A DNA stretch of 64,000 nt, from positions 484,098-548,097 of the forward strand of contig CAVTSO010000019.1 in the NCBI GenBank assembly GCA_963737445.1, given 5' to 3'. The DNA is from JAICYJ01 sp963737445. GTDB lineage: Bacteria > Actinomycetota > Thermoleophilia > Gaiellales > JAICJC01. The first letter of the stretch is position 1. Each line of letters starts with the position of its first letter. The position numbers and the translations under genes were made by a program. Shown one piece after another: positions 19,785 through 28,566 of this stretch. The notes below the pieces were generated by a model. The model was not told the DNA's origin. It did not search any database and saw only the letters and a list, made by a program, of their open reading frames with translations.

Positions 19785-19827
19785 ATGGAGCGGATCGGGA
19801 TCGAACCGACGACCTTCTGGTTGCAAA
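19785..19827. repeat. Right attachment-site repeat, inside tRNA-Ala
   Basis: This is the same 43 bases as 3411-3453, in direct orientation. It covers tRNA positions 32 (first base of the anticodon loop) to 73 plus one flanking base. Confidence 0.85.
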
Positions 19828-19858
19828 CCAGATGCTCTCCCAACTGAGCTACCGCCCC
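19786..19858 (-). tRNA. tRNA-Ala (anticodon UGC)
   Basis: The complement folds as a complete 73-nt cloverleaf. The acceptor stem is GGGGCGG with CCGCTCC (one G-U pair), the D-arm is AGCTCAGTTGGGAGAGC, and the anticodon stem TCTGG/CCAGA has loop TTTGCAA. The T-arm is GTCGGTTCGATCCCGAT and the discriminator base is A. CCA is not encoded. The 3' half is the integration target of the island to its left. Confidence 0.95.
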
Positions 19859-19898
19859 GGGCCGCTTCAGTCTACCGTGAGCGAGCTTCCGGCCCCCC

Positions 19899-19928
19899 TT
19901 GACTGATTGATCAGTCAGCCAGTAGTGT
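19899..19928 (+). promoter_or_regulatory. Palindromic TetR-type operator overlapping a promoter
   Basis: TGACTGATTGATCAGTCA (19900-19917) is a perfect 8-bp palindrome with a 2-bp centre. This architecture, TGAC...GTCA, is common for TetR-family regulators. Its left end forms a -35-like TTGACT at 19899-19904, and TAGTGT at about 19923-19928 could be the -10. The ATG of the binding-protein gene follows at 19938 with no Shine-Dalgarno, suggesting a leaderless or near-leaderless transcript. No TetR gene is adjacent. Confidence 0.6.
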
Positions 19929-19937
19929 GCCCGCACC

Positions 19938-21623
19938 ATGCTCCGGCCGCGAACCATGCTGATGGTGCTCGCGCTGCTCGCTGCCATCTGCGGCGGATGC
20001 GGCGGCAGCAGCAGCAGCTCTGGCACGAGCGGCAGCGGCAAGAACACGATCCTGCGGATCGGCACCACCTACTACATCGACTCTTTGAACCCGCTGTTGG
20101 CCTACGAGCCGCAGGCCTCGAACGCATTCGCGATGATCTACCCGCAGCTCGTCCAGTACGGCCCGGGCCTCAAGATCGCCCCCGACTGGGCCACGAGTTG
20201 GGAGGAGTCGAAGGACGGTCTCACCTGGACGTTCCACCTCAAGCCGGGCGGCAAGTGGAGCGACGGCGTGCCGCTGACGGCCGCGGACGCGGTGTGGTGG
20301 GTGAACACCATCTTCAAGTACCAGAACGGCGCCACGTCCTACCTTGCCGGCGAACTGGCCGGCCTCAAGAAGATCGCCGCCCCCGACCCCAACACGCTGG
20401 TGCTGACCTACAAGAAGCCGGTGCCCTCGGCGCTCGCGAACCTCGAGCAGTTCTACTTCATGCCCAAGCACGTCTGGTCGAAGTACACCGGCAACGACGG
20501 CAAGGACATGAAGTCGTTCGATCCCGAGCAGCACCTGCCGGTGGTGTCGGGCGGCCCCTACACGATCACGCAGTTCCAGGAGAAGGGCACGACCGTCTTC
20601 AAGCCCAACCCGTACTTCTACGGGCCCAAGAGCCACGTCGCAGCCGTCGCCCTCACCTACTACACGAACGCCACGTCGATGATCGCCGACCTCGAGCAGA
20701 ACCAGCTCGACTTTATCGACGCCACGCCCTATACGGCCGCCGACTCGATGAAGGGCAAGAGCAACATCACCGTCTCGATCGCTCCCGGCAGCGAGGTCAC
20801 CAACCTCGGCATCAACTCCAACCCGGTCAAGCCCAAGAACCGCGAGCTGCTCGACCCGCGCGTGAAGGAAGCGCTCGAGTACGCGATCCCGCGCCAGGAG
20901 TTGGTGGACGTCGTCTACGGCGGCCACGCCCAGCCCTGGGCCAACATCATGTCCGCCTGGTCGGGGCCGTCCGGCTGGCTGAACCCGGACGTGAAACCGC
21001 TGCCCTACGACATCGCCAAGGCCAACCAGATCCTCGACCAGCTCGGCTACACGCGCGGCTCGAACGGCGTCCGGGTGGCGCCCGCCACCACCGGTCAGTA
21101 CACCCAGCCGGCCCATCCGATGAGCTACAGCGTGATCGTCCCCAATGACCTCGACTTCAACGGCGACCGGCAGTTCTCGGTGCTGGCGGCCGCCTTCGCA
21201 AAGATCGGCGTGCAGCTGCACGAGATCTCCGGCGGCGACGTGTCGCAGGCCTACGACCTGATCACCGCCCCCAACTACACCTACAAGAACGCCGACATGT
21301 TCACCTGGTACTGGCACCCCTACATCGACCCCAACTACAACCTGTCCGTGGTGACACGGGCGCAGTGGGGGAACAGCAGCGACACCGGCTTCGACGACCC
21401 CACGTACGACGCCATGTGGCGAAGGCAGGCCGGGCTGGTCAGCTTCAAGCAGCGGCAGCAGCTGGTCTGGCAGATGGAGGCGTACCTCGCGCAGAAGCGG
21501 CCCTACATCCAGCTCGTGGACACCGACGTGATCACGGCCCACTCCAACTCCTGGACCGGGTTCGATCCGCAGCTGTGGGGCTACTGCAAGTGCTTCTACA
21601 CGAGCCCGCATCCGACCGGATGA
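19938..21623 (+). CDS. ABC transporter substrate-binding lipoprotein, family 5 (peptide/nickel type)
   Basis: This intact 561-residue protein starts at ATG 19938. An N-terminal signal (MLRPRTMLMVLALLAAIC) leads to a Cys-Gly-Gly-Cys and a Ser/Gly-rich linker, as in lipoproteins. The SBP_bac_5 fold follows: IDSLNPLLAYEPQASNAFAM, APDWATSWEESKDGLTWTFH and KPGGKWSDGVPLTAADAVWW, the conserved family signature. It would bind a peptide or similar solute outside the membrane. No permease or ATPase gene is adjacent, so it is an orphan receptor or uses a distant transporter. Its stop overlaps the PHP gene start (ATGA). Confidence 0.9.
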   Translation: MLRPRTMLMVLALLAAICGGCGGSSSSSGTSGSGKNTILRIGTTYYIDSLNPLLAYEPQASNAFAMIYPQLVQYGPGLKIAPDWATSWEESKDGLTWTFHLKPGGKWSDGVPLTAADAVWWVNTIFKYQNGATSYLAGELAGLKKIAAPDPNTLVLTYKKPVPSALANLEQFYFMPKHVWSKYTGNDGKDMKSFDPEQHLPVVSGGPYTITQFQEKGTTVFKPNPYFYGPKSHVAAVALTYYTNATSMIADLEQNQLDFIDATPYTAADSMKGKSNITVSIAPGSEVTNLGINSNPVKPKNRELLDPRVKEALEYAIPRQELVDVVYGGHAQPWANIMSAWSGPSGWLNPDVKPLPYDIAKANQILDQLGYTRGSNGVRVAPATTGQYTQPAHPMSYSVIVPNDLDFNGDRQFSVLAAAFAKIGVQLHEISGGDVSQAYDLITAPNYTYKNADMFTWYWHPYIDPNYNLSVVTRAQWGNSSDTGFDDPTYDAMWRRQAGLVSFKQRQQLVWQMEAYLAQKRPYIQLVDTDVITAHSNSWTGFDPQLWGYCKCFYTSPHPTG

Positions 21624-22582
21624 CCGGCCCCTTCCGGGGGCCCGGCGGCTGGCTGCGCTGCCAGCTGCACTCGCACACCACCAACTCCGACGGCGACGCG
21701 ACGCCGCAGGGGCTGGTCGACCACTACGCCCGGGCCGGCTTCGACGTGCTGGCGATCACCGACCACTGGCACGCGACCTCCCACGAGCACGACCGGGTGA
21801 CGGTGATCGCCTCCAGCGAGCTGTCCGCCCGCGTGCCCGAAGAGGAGCTGGAGGAGGCCGAGGTGCTGGCGATCGGCGCCGGCGTGGTGCCCGAGCGCCG
21901 CGAGCACTTCGCCACGGTCGAGCAGTGCGCGGCCTGGGTCAGGGAGCAGGGAGGCGTGCCGTTCCTGGCCCACCCCTACTGGAGCGGCCTCTCGACGCAC
22001 CACGTGCTTGACGCGCCCAGCCTGGCCGGGATCGAGGTGTACAACGGCGGGAGCGAGCTCGCCAACGGCAACGGGCTGTCGGATGAGCTGTGGGACCTCG
22101 TCAGCCACGCCGGCCGCGCCTGCACCGGGGTGGCCACCGACGACTGCCACTACCCCGGCCACGACAGCCTGCTGGCCTGGACGATGGTGCGGGCGCAGTC
22201 GCGCGACCAGTCGGCGGTGCTGGAGGCGCTGAACGCGGGCCGGTTCTACGGCTCCAGCGGCGCGGTGCTGCACGACGTGCGGGTCGGGCCCGATGCGATC
22301 GAGGTCGAGTGCGCGCCGGCCGTGGCCGTGACGCTGCGATCGGGCCCGTGGGACGGGGGCCGTGTCAACGCGGATCCGCGGCGCATGAACTGGCGCGGCG
22401 AGCCACTTTCGCGCAGCCCGCAGGGGCTGATCACGGCCGCCCGCTTCCGGCTCCCGGAGCGCTGGCCGTGGGCTCGGGTGGACGTCGCGGCCGCCGACGG
22501 CGGGCGCGCCTGGACGAACCCGGAGCCGGTGGCGCTCGATCCCGACCCGTCGGACGAGGGCGGCTGGCTGCCTGATCGCTGA
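21620..22582 (+). CDS. PHP-domain metal-dependent phosphoesterase
   Basis: The 320-residue protein begins at an ATG overlapping the previous stop. PHP motifs are clear: HSHTTNSDGD (the HxH pair and Asp), FDVLAITDHWHATS, FLAHPYWSGL and CTGVATDDCHYPGHD near the C-terminal metal site. Such proteins hydrolyse phosphoesters with two or three metal ions (trpH/polymerase-exonuclease style). Residues from about 220 form a beta-rich extension. Coupling to an orphan binding protein suggests processing of an imported phosphorylated or nucleotide-like compound, but this is speculative. Confidence 0.88.
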   Translation: MTGPFRGPGGWLRCQLHSHTTNSDGDATPQGLVDHYARAGFDVLAITDHWHATSHEHDRVTVIASSELSARVPEEELEEAEVLAIGAGVVPERREHFATVEQCAAWVREQGGVPFLAHPYWSGLSTHHVLDAPSLAGIEVYNGGSELANGNGLSDELWDLVSHAGRACTGVATDDCHYPGHDSLLAWTMVRAQSRDQSAVLEALNAGRFYGSSGAVLHDVRVGPDAIEVECAPAVAVTLRSGPWDGGRVNADPRRMNWRGEPLSRSPQGLITAARFRLPERWPWARVDVAAADGGRAWTNPEPVALDPDPSDEGGWLPDR

Positions 22583-22649
22583 CGCGAGCCGCGCGCGGGC
22601 GCCTGCGCACGTTCAACGCCGGTGCTCAAGCCCGGCAGCCTGCACGCCG

Positions 22650-23972
22650 ATGCCTTTCTCGATGGCTCTGCCCGACCCACGCCGTACGCCCGTGCGCGCG
22701 AAGGGCGCCGCCTCCTCCGGAGCGCGGTGGATCGACCGCTGGCTGGCGACGGTCGCCGACCTGGCCACACTGAAGGATTCGCACCCGATGCTGGACGCGG
22801 TGATCGACGAGATCGACGGCCGTATGATCCGTATCGGCGACCACTGGCTGGCCGACTTCGCCTCCTGCAACTACCTCGGGTTCGACCTCGACCGTGACAT
22901 CATCGAGTCGGTGCCGGCGTACCTGGACGCCTGGGGCACGCACCCCGGCTGGTCGCGGCTGCTGGGGTCGCCTGTCCTGTACGAGCAGATTGAAGCGCGG
23001 CTGACGGAGCTGCTGGGCTGCGACGACGCGCTGGTGCTGCCGACCATCACCCACATCCACACGTCGGTGATCCCGGTGCTGGCGGGCTCGGGCACGATCC
23101 TGCTGGACAGCCGCGCACACAAGACCATCTACGACGGCTGCCAGGTGGCGCGCAGCCACGGTGCCACCGTCCGCCGCTTCCGGTTCGAGGATCCCGGCCA
23201 CGTCGACCAGCTGCTGCGCGAGAGCAGCGCCCAACCGCGCATCATCTGCATGGACGGCGTCAACAGCATGACCGGCAACGCGCCCGACCTGCGGGAGTTC
23301 GCCCGGGTGGCGCGCGAGCACGACGCACTGCTGTACGTCGATGACGCCCACGGCTTCGGCGTGATCGGCGAGCGGCGTCCGGACGAGCTGTGCAGCTACG
23401 GCTGCCGCGGCAACAGCCTGGTGCGGCACGCGGACGAGACGTACGAGAACCTGATCCTGGTGGGCGGCTTCTCGAAGGCGTACTCGTCGCTGCTGGCCTT
23501 CATCGCCTGCCCCACCGCGGTCAAGAACATGCTGAAGGTGGCCGCCCCGCCCTACCTGTACTCGGGGCCGTCCCCGGTCGCGTCGCTGGCCACCGTGCTG
23601 TCCGGGTTCGACGTTAACGAGGCGCGCGGCGACCTGCTGCGGTCTTCGATCAACCACAAGAGCGCGCGCGTGCTGGACTGCATGAAACGGCTGGGCGCGC
23701 ACACGCCGAACCACAGCGGCTTCCCGGTGATCGAGGTGCCGCTGGCCGACCACGAGCAGATCGGCGTGGTCGGGCGGATGCTGTTCGATCGCGGCATCTA
23801 CGTGACGCTGGCCGCCTACCCGCTGGTGCCACGCGACGAGGTCGGCTTCCGCGTGCAGATGACGGCGGCGAACTCCGACGCCGAGATCGACCGGCTGATC
23901 CTGGCCCTGACCGACCTCGCCGAGCGCGGGTACCTGCAGACCGGGACGGTCGCCCAGGAGCGTGCCGCATGA
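22650..23972 (+). CDS. Alpha-oxoamine synthase family PLP enzyme
   Basis: This 440-residue fold-type I PLP enzyme belongs to the family of KBL, 8-amino-7-oxononanoate synthase, serine palmitoyltransferase and the CqsA/LqsA signal synthases. Visible motifs include FASCNYLGFD (residues about 70-79), GSPVLYEQIEARLTELLG, DDAHGFG (231-237, the Asp that pairs with the pyridine nitrogen) and GGFSKAYSS with the Schiff-base Lys276. It would condense an amino acid with an acyl-CoA. No biotin genes are nearby, so a BioF role is not supported. ATG 22662 is an alternative start. Its stop overlaps the start of the membrane GGDEF-EAL gene, suggesting a functional pair. Confidence 0.88.
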   Translation: MPFSMALPDPRRTPVRAKGAASSGARWIDRWLATVADLATLKDSHPMLDAVIDEIDGRMIRIGDHWLADFASCNYLGFDLDRDIIESVPAYLDAWGTHPGWSRLLGSPVLYEQIEARLTELLGCDDALVLPTITHIHTSVIPVLAGSGTILLDSRAHKTIYDGCQVARSHGATVRRFRFEDPGHVDQLLRESSAQPRIICMDGVNSMTGNAPDLREFARVAREHDALLYVDDAHGFGVIGERRPDELCSYGCRGNSLVRHADETYENLILVGGFSKAYSSLLAFIACPTAVKNMLKVAAPPYLYSGPSPVASLATVLSGFDVNEARGDLLRSSINHKSARVLDCMKRLGAHTPNHSGFPVIEVPLADHEQIGVVGRMLFDRGIYVTLAAYPLVPRDEVGFRVQMTAANSDAEIDRLILALTDLAERGYLQTGTVAQERAA

Positions 23973-26900
23973 CCGCCGTCGCCGCCCGCATCCGCAGGCC
24001 GGCGCTGTGCATGGTGTATCCGGCCCTCGGCGCGCTGGTCTGCCTGCTCTACGCCTTCGTGCCGCCGATCGCGGGCAACGGGTTCGTCGTGCCGGGCGTC
24101 GGCCTGTCCTGCTCGCTCGCGATCATCTGGGGCACCCGCCGCAACAAGCCGGACGCGGCCTGGGCCTGGTACCTGTTCGCGCTCGGGCAGTTCATGTTCG
24201 CGATGGGCGACGCCTACACGTACATCTACCCGCGCGTGTTCGGTGCGGACGTGCCCTTCCCGTCCTGGGGAGACGCCATCTACCTGTCGCTCTACCCCGC
24301 GCTGTTCGGCGGCATCTTCATCCTCGCCCGGCGGCGAAACCCCTCCGGCGAATGGGCGTCGCTGATCGACTCGCTGATCCTGACGATCGGCCTCGGCCTG
24401 ATCTCGTGGCTGGTGCTGATCTCGCCGGTGATCCACGACGACAGCTCAGACGCAGCTGGCCAGGATCGTCTCGATCGCCTACCCCACGGCCGACATCCTG
24501 CTGCTGGCCGGCGCGCTACGCCTGGCGGTCGACAACGGCAAGCGCCAGCCCGCCTTCTACCTGCTGTTCGGCAGCATCACGACGCTGCTCGTGACCGATT
24601 TCATCTACGGCGTGATGCTGAGCAACGGCACCTACAACGGCCAGGTGCTACTCGACATCGGCTGGATCTCCTACTACCTGCTCTGGGGCACCTCGGCGCT
24701 GCACCCGTCGATGCGCACCCTTGAGGAGCCGGTGCCCGAGAAGGAGACGAGCCTGTCCTGGCAGCGGCTGGGCGTGCTCACGGTCGCCTCGCTGATCGCT
24801 CCCGGCCTGCAGGTGCTGCTCGGGGGCAAGGATGCGGGCGTCGACGTGCTGGTCATGATCGCCGCCTCGATCGGACTGTTCCTGCTGGTCGTGGCGCGCA
24901 TGGCGGTGCTGGTCGTGCAGCAGGAGCGCTCGGTGGAACGCGAGCGCGCGCTGCGCGAGGCGGGCACGGCGCTGGTCGGCGCGGCCGGCCGGGCGGACAT
25001 CGGCGCGGCCGCGCTGTCGGCGACGCGTACGCTGGCCGGTGCGGGCTACTCGGCGCGGCTGTGCCTGCTGACCGGCGAGCAGCTGGAGCTGATCGGGCTG
25101 GCGCTTAGCGGCGGCACCCTGCTCTCCCGCGGCACCACTCAGCGGCTGTTGCTGGCGGCTTCGATCCCGACCGCGACCAAGCTTCCCGAGGAGGTCTACA
25201 ACGAGCTGCTGTTCTCTGAGCGCCCGCGCAAGGCCCACGTGCTCTCGCTGGAGGTGCGCGACGAAGCGCGAGGCGTGCTGCTGGCCGCCGGTCCCGGCAA
25301 CCTGTCCGGTAGCCAGCGCGCAGCGCTGCAGTCGCTCGCGACCAGCGTCTCGCTGGCACTCGAGGGCGCGGCGCTGACGGAGGATCTGCATCGGCGCGAG
25401 AGCGAGGCCCGCTTCAGCTCGCTGGTGGCGCGCTCGAGCGACCTGATCACCGTGGTCGCCGCCGACGGCACGGTGCTCTATCAGAGCCCGTCGATCGAGC
25501 GCGTGCTGGGCTACGCCGCCGACGAGGTGACCGGTACCCGCTTCGACGAGCTGATGGACGACCACGAGCGAGGGCGGCTGCTGGCGGTGCTGTCGTCCAA
25601 GAACAAGCAGCCCGACTCCGGCCCCGAGGCGATCGACTGCCGCCTGCGCCACCGCGACGGTCGCTGGCTCCAGTTCGAGGTGCTGCACACCAACCTGCTC
25701 GACGACGAGCACGTGCGCGGCATCGTGCTGAACAGCCGCGACGTCAGCGAGCGCAAGGCGTTCGAGGAGCAGCTGGCCCACCAGGCCTTCCACGATTCGC
25801 TGACGATGCTGGCGAACCGGGCGCTGTTCGCCGACCGCGTCGAGCACGCGCTGGCCCGCGCCGGCTCGCAGGGCACCGGCATCGCCGTGGTGTTCGGTCG
25901 ACCTGGACGACTTCAAGACCATCAACGACAGCCTCGGCCACGGCGCCGGCGACGAGGTGCTGGTCGAGGTCGCCCGCCGGCTGGCCGCGACGCGTGCGAC
26001 CCGAGGACACGGCCGCCCGCTTCGGCGGCGACGAGTTCGCCGTGCTGCTGGAGGGGATCGTCACCGACGACGACGCCACCGAGGTGGCCGAGCGCGTGCT
26101 GGACGCGTTCCGCCGGCCGATCCAGCTGGCCGACGCCGAGGTGTTCGTGCGCACGAGCATCGGCATCGCGATCACCCGCGACGGCGCCGAGTCCACGCCG
26201 TCCGAGCTGCTGCGGAACGCCGACGTGGCCATGTACATCGCCAAGCGCGACGGCAAGGGCGGCTACCGCGTGTTCGAGGAGTCGATGCACGCCGAGGCGC
26301 TCGAGCGCCTGGAGCTGCGCGCCGACCTGCAGCGCGCCATCGACTCCGACCAGTTCGCGCTCGTCTACCAGCCGGTGGTGCGGCTGGACGACATGACGGT
26401 GTCGGGCGTCGAGGCGCTGGTGCGATGGCGCCACCCCACGCGCGGCGTGATCGCCCCGGCGCAGTTCATCCCGGCCGCCGAGGACATGGGCCTGATCGTG
26501 CCGATCGGGCAGTGGGTGCTGCGCGAGGCCTGTCGCCCAGGCCGTGGAGCTGCAGTCGCGGTTCCCGTCCGACCCGCAGCTGACGATGGCCGTCAACCTG
26601 TCGCCGCGCCAGCTCAACCAGGGCGACATCGTTGGCGACGTGCGCGCGCGCGATCCGCGACAGCGGCATCGACCCGTCCACGGTCGTGCTCGAGATCACG
26701 GAGAGCCTGATGATGACCGACGCCGACCTCGCCATCAAGCGGCTCGAGGAGATGAAGGGCCTGGGCGTGCGGCTGGCGATGGACGACTTCGGCACGGGCT
26801 ACTCGTCGCTCAGCTACCTGAGCCGCTTTCCCGGTCGACATCCTGAAGATGGACCGCTCGTTCCTGGAGGCCGAGTCGGACGCCGACAGCGGTCTGGCGG

Positions 26901-27154
26901 CGGCCGTGGTGGCGCTGGGCGAGACGCTCGACATGCAGGTGGTCGCCGAGGGCATCGAGCTGACCACCCAGATGACGTCGTTGCGCCAGCTCGGCTGCGA
27001 GCTCGGCCAGGGCTTCCTGTTCGCACGCCCGATGGGCATCGAGTCTGTCTCCAACTACCTCGACGACGCCAGGGGCGGCAGCTCCGTCCTGCGCCTGCCG
27101 CCGCCTGCGCAGGAGGAGGACGCGCAGGACGAGGCGCAGAGCGATGCAGCATAG
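23969..27154 (+). CDS. Membrane PAS-GGDEF-EAL c-di-GMP protein, frameshifted
   Basis: About 1,060 residues can be read across frames. The N-terminus has eight or nine hydrophobic segments (for example YPALGALVCLLYAFVPPIAG, LILTIGLGLISWLVLI, LLVTDFIYGVML). A GAF-like region follows, then a PAS domain (RSSDLITVVAADGTVLYQSP to GIVLNSRDVSERKAFEEQLA). The GGDEF domain has an intact RFGGDEFAVLL, and the EAL domain has GVEALVRWRHPTRG, LEITESLMM, MDDFGTGYSSLSYL and VVAEGIE. Both halves look catalytically competent. Shifts lie near 24450, 25897, 25995, 26530, 26645 and 26830, each one base and in GC-rich context, so sequence error is likely. It is coupled to the upstream synthase and overlaps the MFS gene by 11 bases. 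Confidence 0.85.
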
Positions 27155-28475
27155 TCATGAGTCGCTCGACCGCCCGGGGGGCTTCACCCGAGTAACCCTG
27201 GTGGCGCCCCTGCGCCACCGCGACTTCGCGCTGCTGTGGGGCGGACAGACCGGCTCGCTGATCGGCGACGGCGTGTTCCTGGTCGCGATGGCGTGGCAGG
27301 TGTACGCGCTCTCGAACGCGCCCACCGCGCTCTCGATGGTCGGCATCGCGATGACGGTGCCCACGATCGTGCTGCTGCTGATCGGCGGCGTGGTCACGGA
27401 CCGCTTCGACCGCCGCCGGGTGCTGCTGGCCGCAGACGCCGTGCGCGGGTTGGCCGTCGGGCTGATGGCGGTGCTGTCGCTGACCGGCGCGCTCGAGCTC
27501 TGGCACATGTTAGGCCTGGTCGCCCTCTACGGCGCAGGCACCGCGTTCTTCGGGCCCGCGTTCGACGCCATCGTGCCCGACCTGCTGCCGGATACGGAGC
27601 TGGCCCAGGCGAACTCGCTCGACCAGTTCATGCGCCCGATCTGCTTCCGGCTGGCCGGCCCTGCCCTGGGCGGCTGGCTGGTGGCCGGGCTGGGCGTCGG
27701 CACGGCCTTCGCCGTGGACACAGCGTCGTTCGCGCTGTCGGCGGCGATGGTGCTCGCGATGTCGTCGCGCGGGTCGCACGCGAGCGGCGGCCACTCGGTC
27801 GCGGCCGACTTGCGGCAGGGCTTCCGGTTCGTGCGTGGCAGCGTGTGGCTGTGGGGCACGCTGGTGTCGGCCGCGATCGCCTACTTCCTGTTCCTGGGGC
27901 CGGTCGAGGTGCTGCTCCCCTACGTCGTCAAGAACAACCTGCACGGGAGCGCCGCGGCGCTGGGCCTGGTGTTCGCCGCCGGCGGCCTCGGGTCGGTAGG
28001 CGCCGCGCTGGTGATGAGCCACGTCGGCCAGCCGCGCCGCAGCATCACGGTCATCTACGGCACCTGGACGCTGGCCACGCTGGCAGTGGCCGGATACGGC
28101 CTGGCCAACTCGGCCTGGCAGCTGATGTTCGCGAGCTTCGCCTTCAACGCGCTGGAGACGGCCGGCACGATCGTGTGGATGACGCTCAAGCAGCGCGAGG
28201 TGCCGGCGGCGATGCTGGGCCGCGTGTCCAGCCTGGACTGGCTGATCTCGATCGGCCTGCTGCCGATCTCGTTCGCGGTGACGGGCCCGGTGGCCGCTGC
28301 GATCGGCGCCCAGACGGCGCTCGTCGTGGCCGGCGCGGCCGGCGCCGTCGTGACGGTCTCGGCGCTGCTCCTGCCGGGGATGTTCGCGGTCGAGCACCCC
28401 GCCGCCTACACCACGCGGCTGCCCGACTCCGACCACCCGGCCCGGCCGCAGAAGCGCGGGTCCAAGGCGGCCTGA
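27144..28475 (+). CDS. MFS transporter, EntS-like exporter subgroup
   Basis: The intact 443-residue protein has about twelve hydrophobic segments. The loop GGVVTDRFDRRRVLLAADAV is the MFS motif A after helix 2. Other blocks, including GPAFDAIVPDLLPDTELAQA and MTLKQREVPAAMLGRVSSLD, match the EntS/DHA3 type (MFS_3) that exports siderophores, macrolides or lipophilic compounds. It starts inside the end of the GGDEF-EAL gene. An export role for the product of the upstream oxoamine synthase is possible but unproven. Confidence 0.88.
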   Translation: MQHSHESLDRPGGFTRVTLVAPLRHRDFALLWGGQTGSLIGDGVFLVAMAWQVYALSNAPTALSMVGIAMTVPTIVLLLIGGVVTDRFDRRRVLLAADAVRGLAVGLMAVLSLTGALELWHMLGLVALYGAGTAFFGPAFDAIVPDLLPDTELAQANSLDQFMRPICFRLAGPALGGWLVAGLGVGTAFAVDTASFALSAAMVLAMSSRGSHASGGHSVAADLRQGFRFVRGSVWLWGTLVSAAIAYFLFLGPVEVLLPYVVKNNLHGSAAALGLVFAAGGLGSVGAALVMSHVGQPRRSITVIYGTWTLATLAVAGYGLANSAWQLMFASFAFNALETAGTIVWMTLKQREVPAAMLGRVSSLDWLISIGLLPISFAVTGPVAAAIGAQTALVVAGAAGAVVTVSALLLPGMFAVEHPAAYTTRLPDSDHPARPQKRGSKAA

Positions 28476-28566
28476 AGGGACGCCGGATCCTGGCCGCTGC
28501 CGTCATACCGCTCCGCTACCCTGACGGGGTCTGGCGGCGGAATCCGGGAACGAGAAGGAGCGGTCG

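Larger units (their letters stand above)
3411..19827. mobile_element. Probable integrated genomic island at tRNA-Ala (about 16.4 kb)
   Basis: The island is bounded by the 43-bp direct repeat at 3411-3453 and its twin within tRNA-Ala at 19785-19827. It contains tyrosine-recombinase sequence at about 15.95-16.75 kb. Cargo includes a GNAT acetyltransferase, a group 4 [NiFe] hydrogenase operon, two ArsR regulators, PRC-barrel-like proteins, a small four-Cys protein and a GAF sensor kinase. The 3' end of the tRNA faces the island, as expected. The recombinase appears to lack its N-terminal domain and lies 3 kb from the tRNA, so the element may no longer be mobile. No replication or conjugation genes are seen. 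Confidence 0.7.

Noticed and set aside
19911..21611. 566-codon open frame antisense to the binding-protein gene
   Set aside because: It lacks motifs and mirrors codon-position bias of the real gene; similar long antisense frames occur opposite almost every gene here.
22650..23972. 8-amino-7-oxononanoate synthase (bioF) call
   Set aside because: The family is right, but no biotin genes lie nearby and family-level motifs do not separate BioF from KBL, SPT or CqsA-like enzymes.
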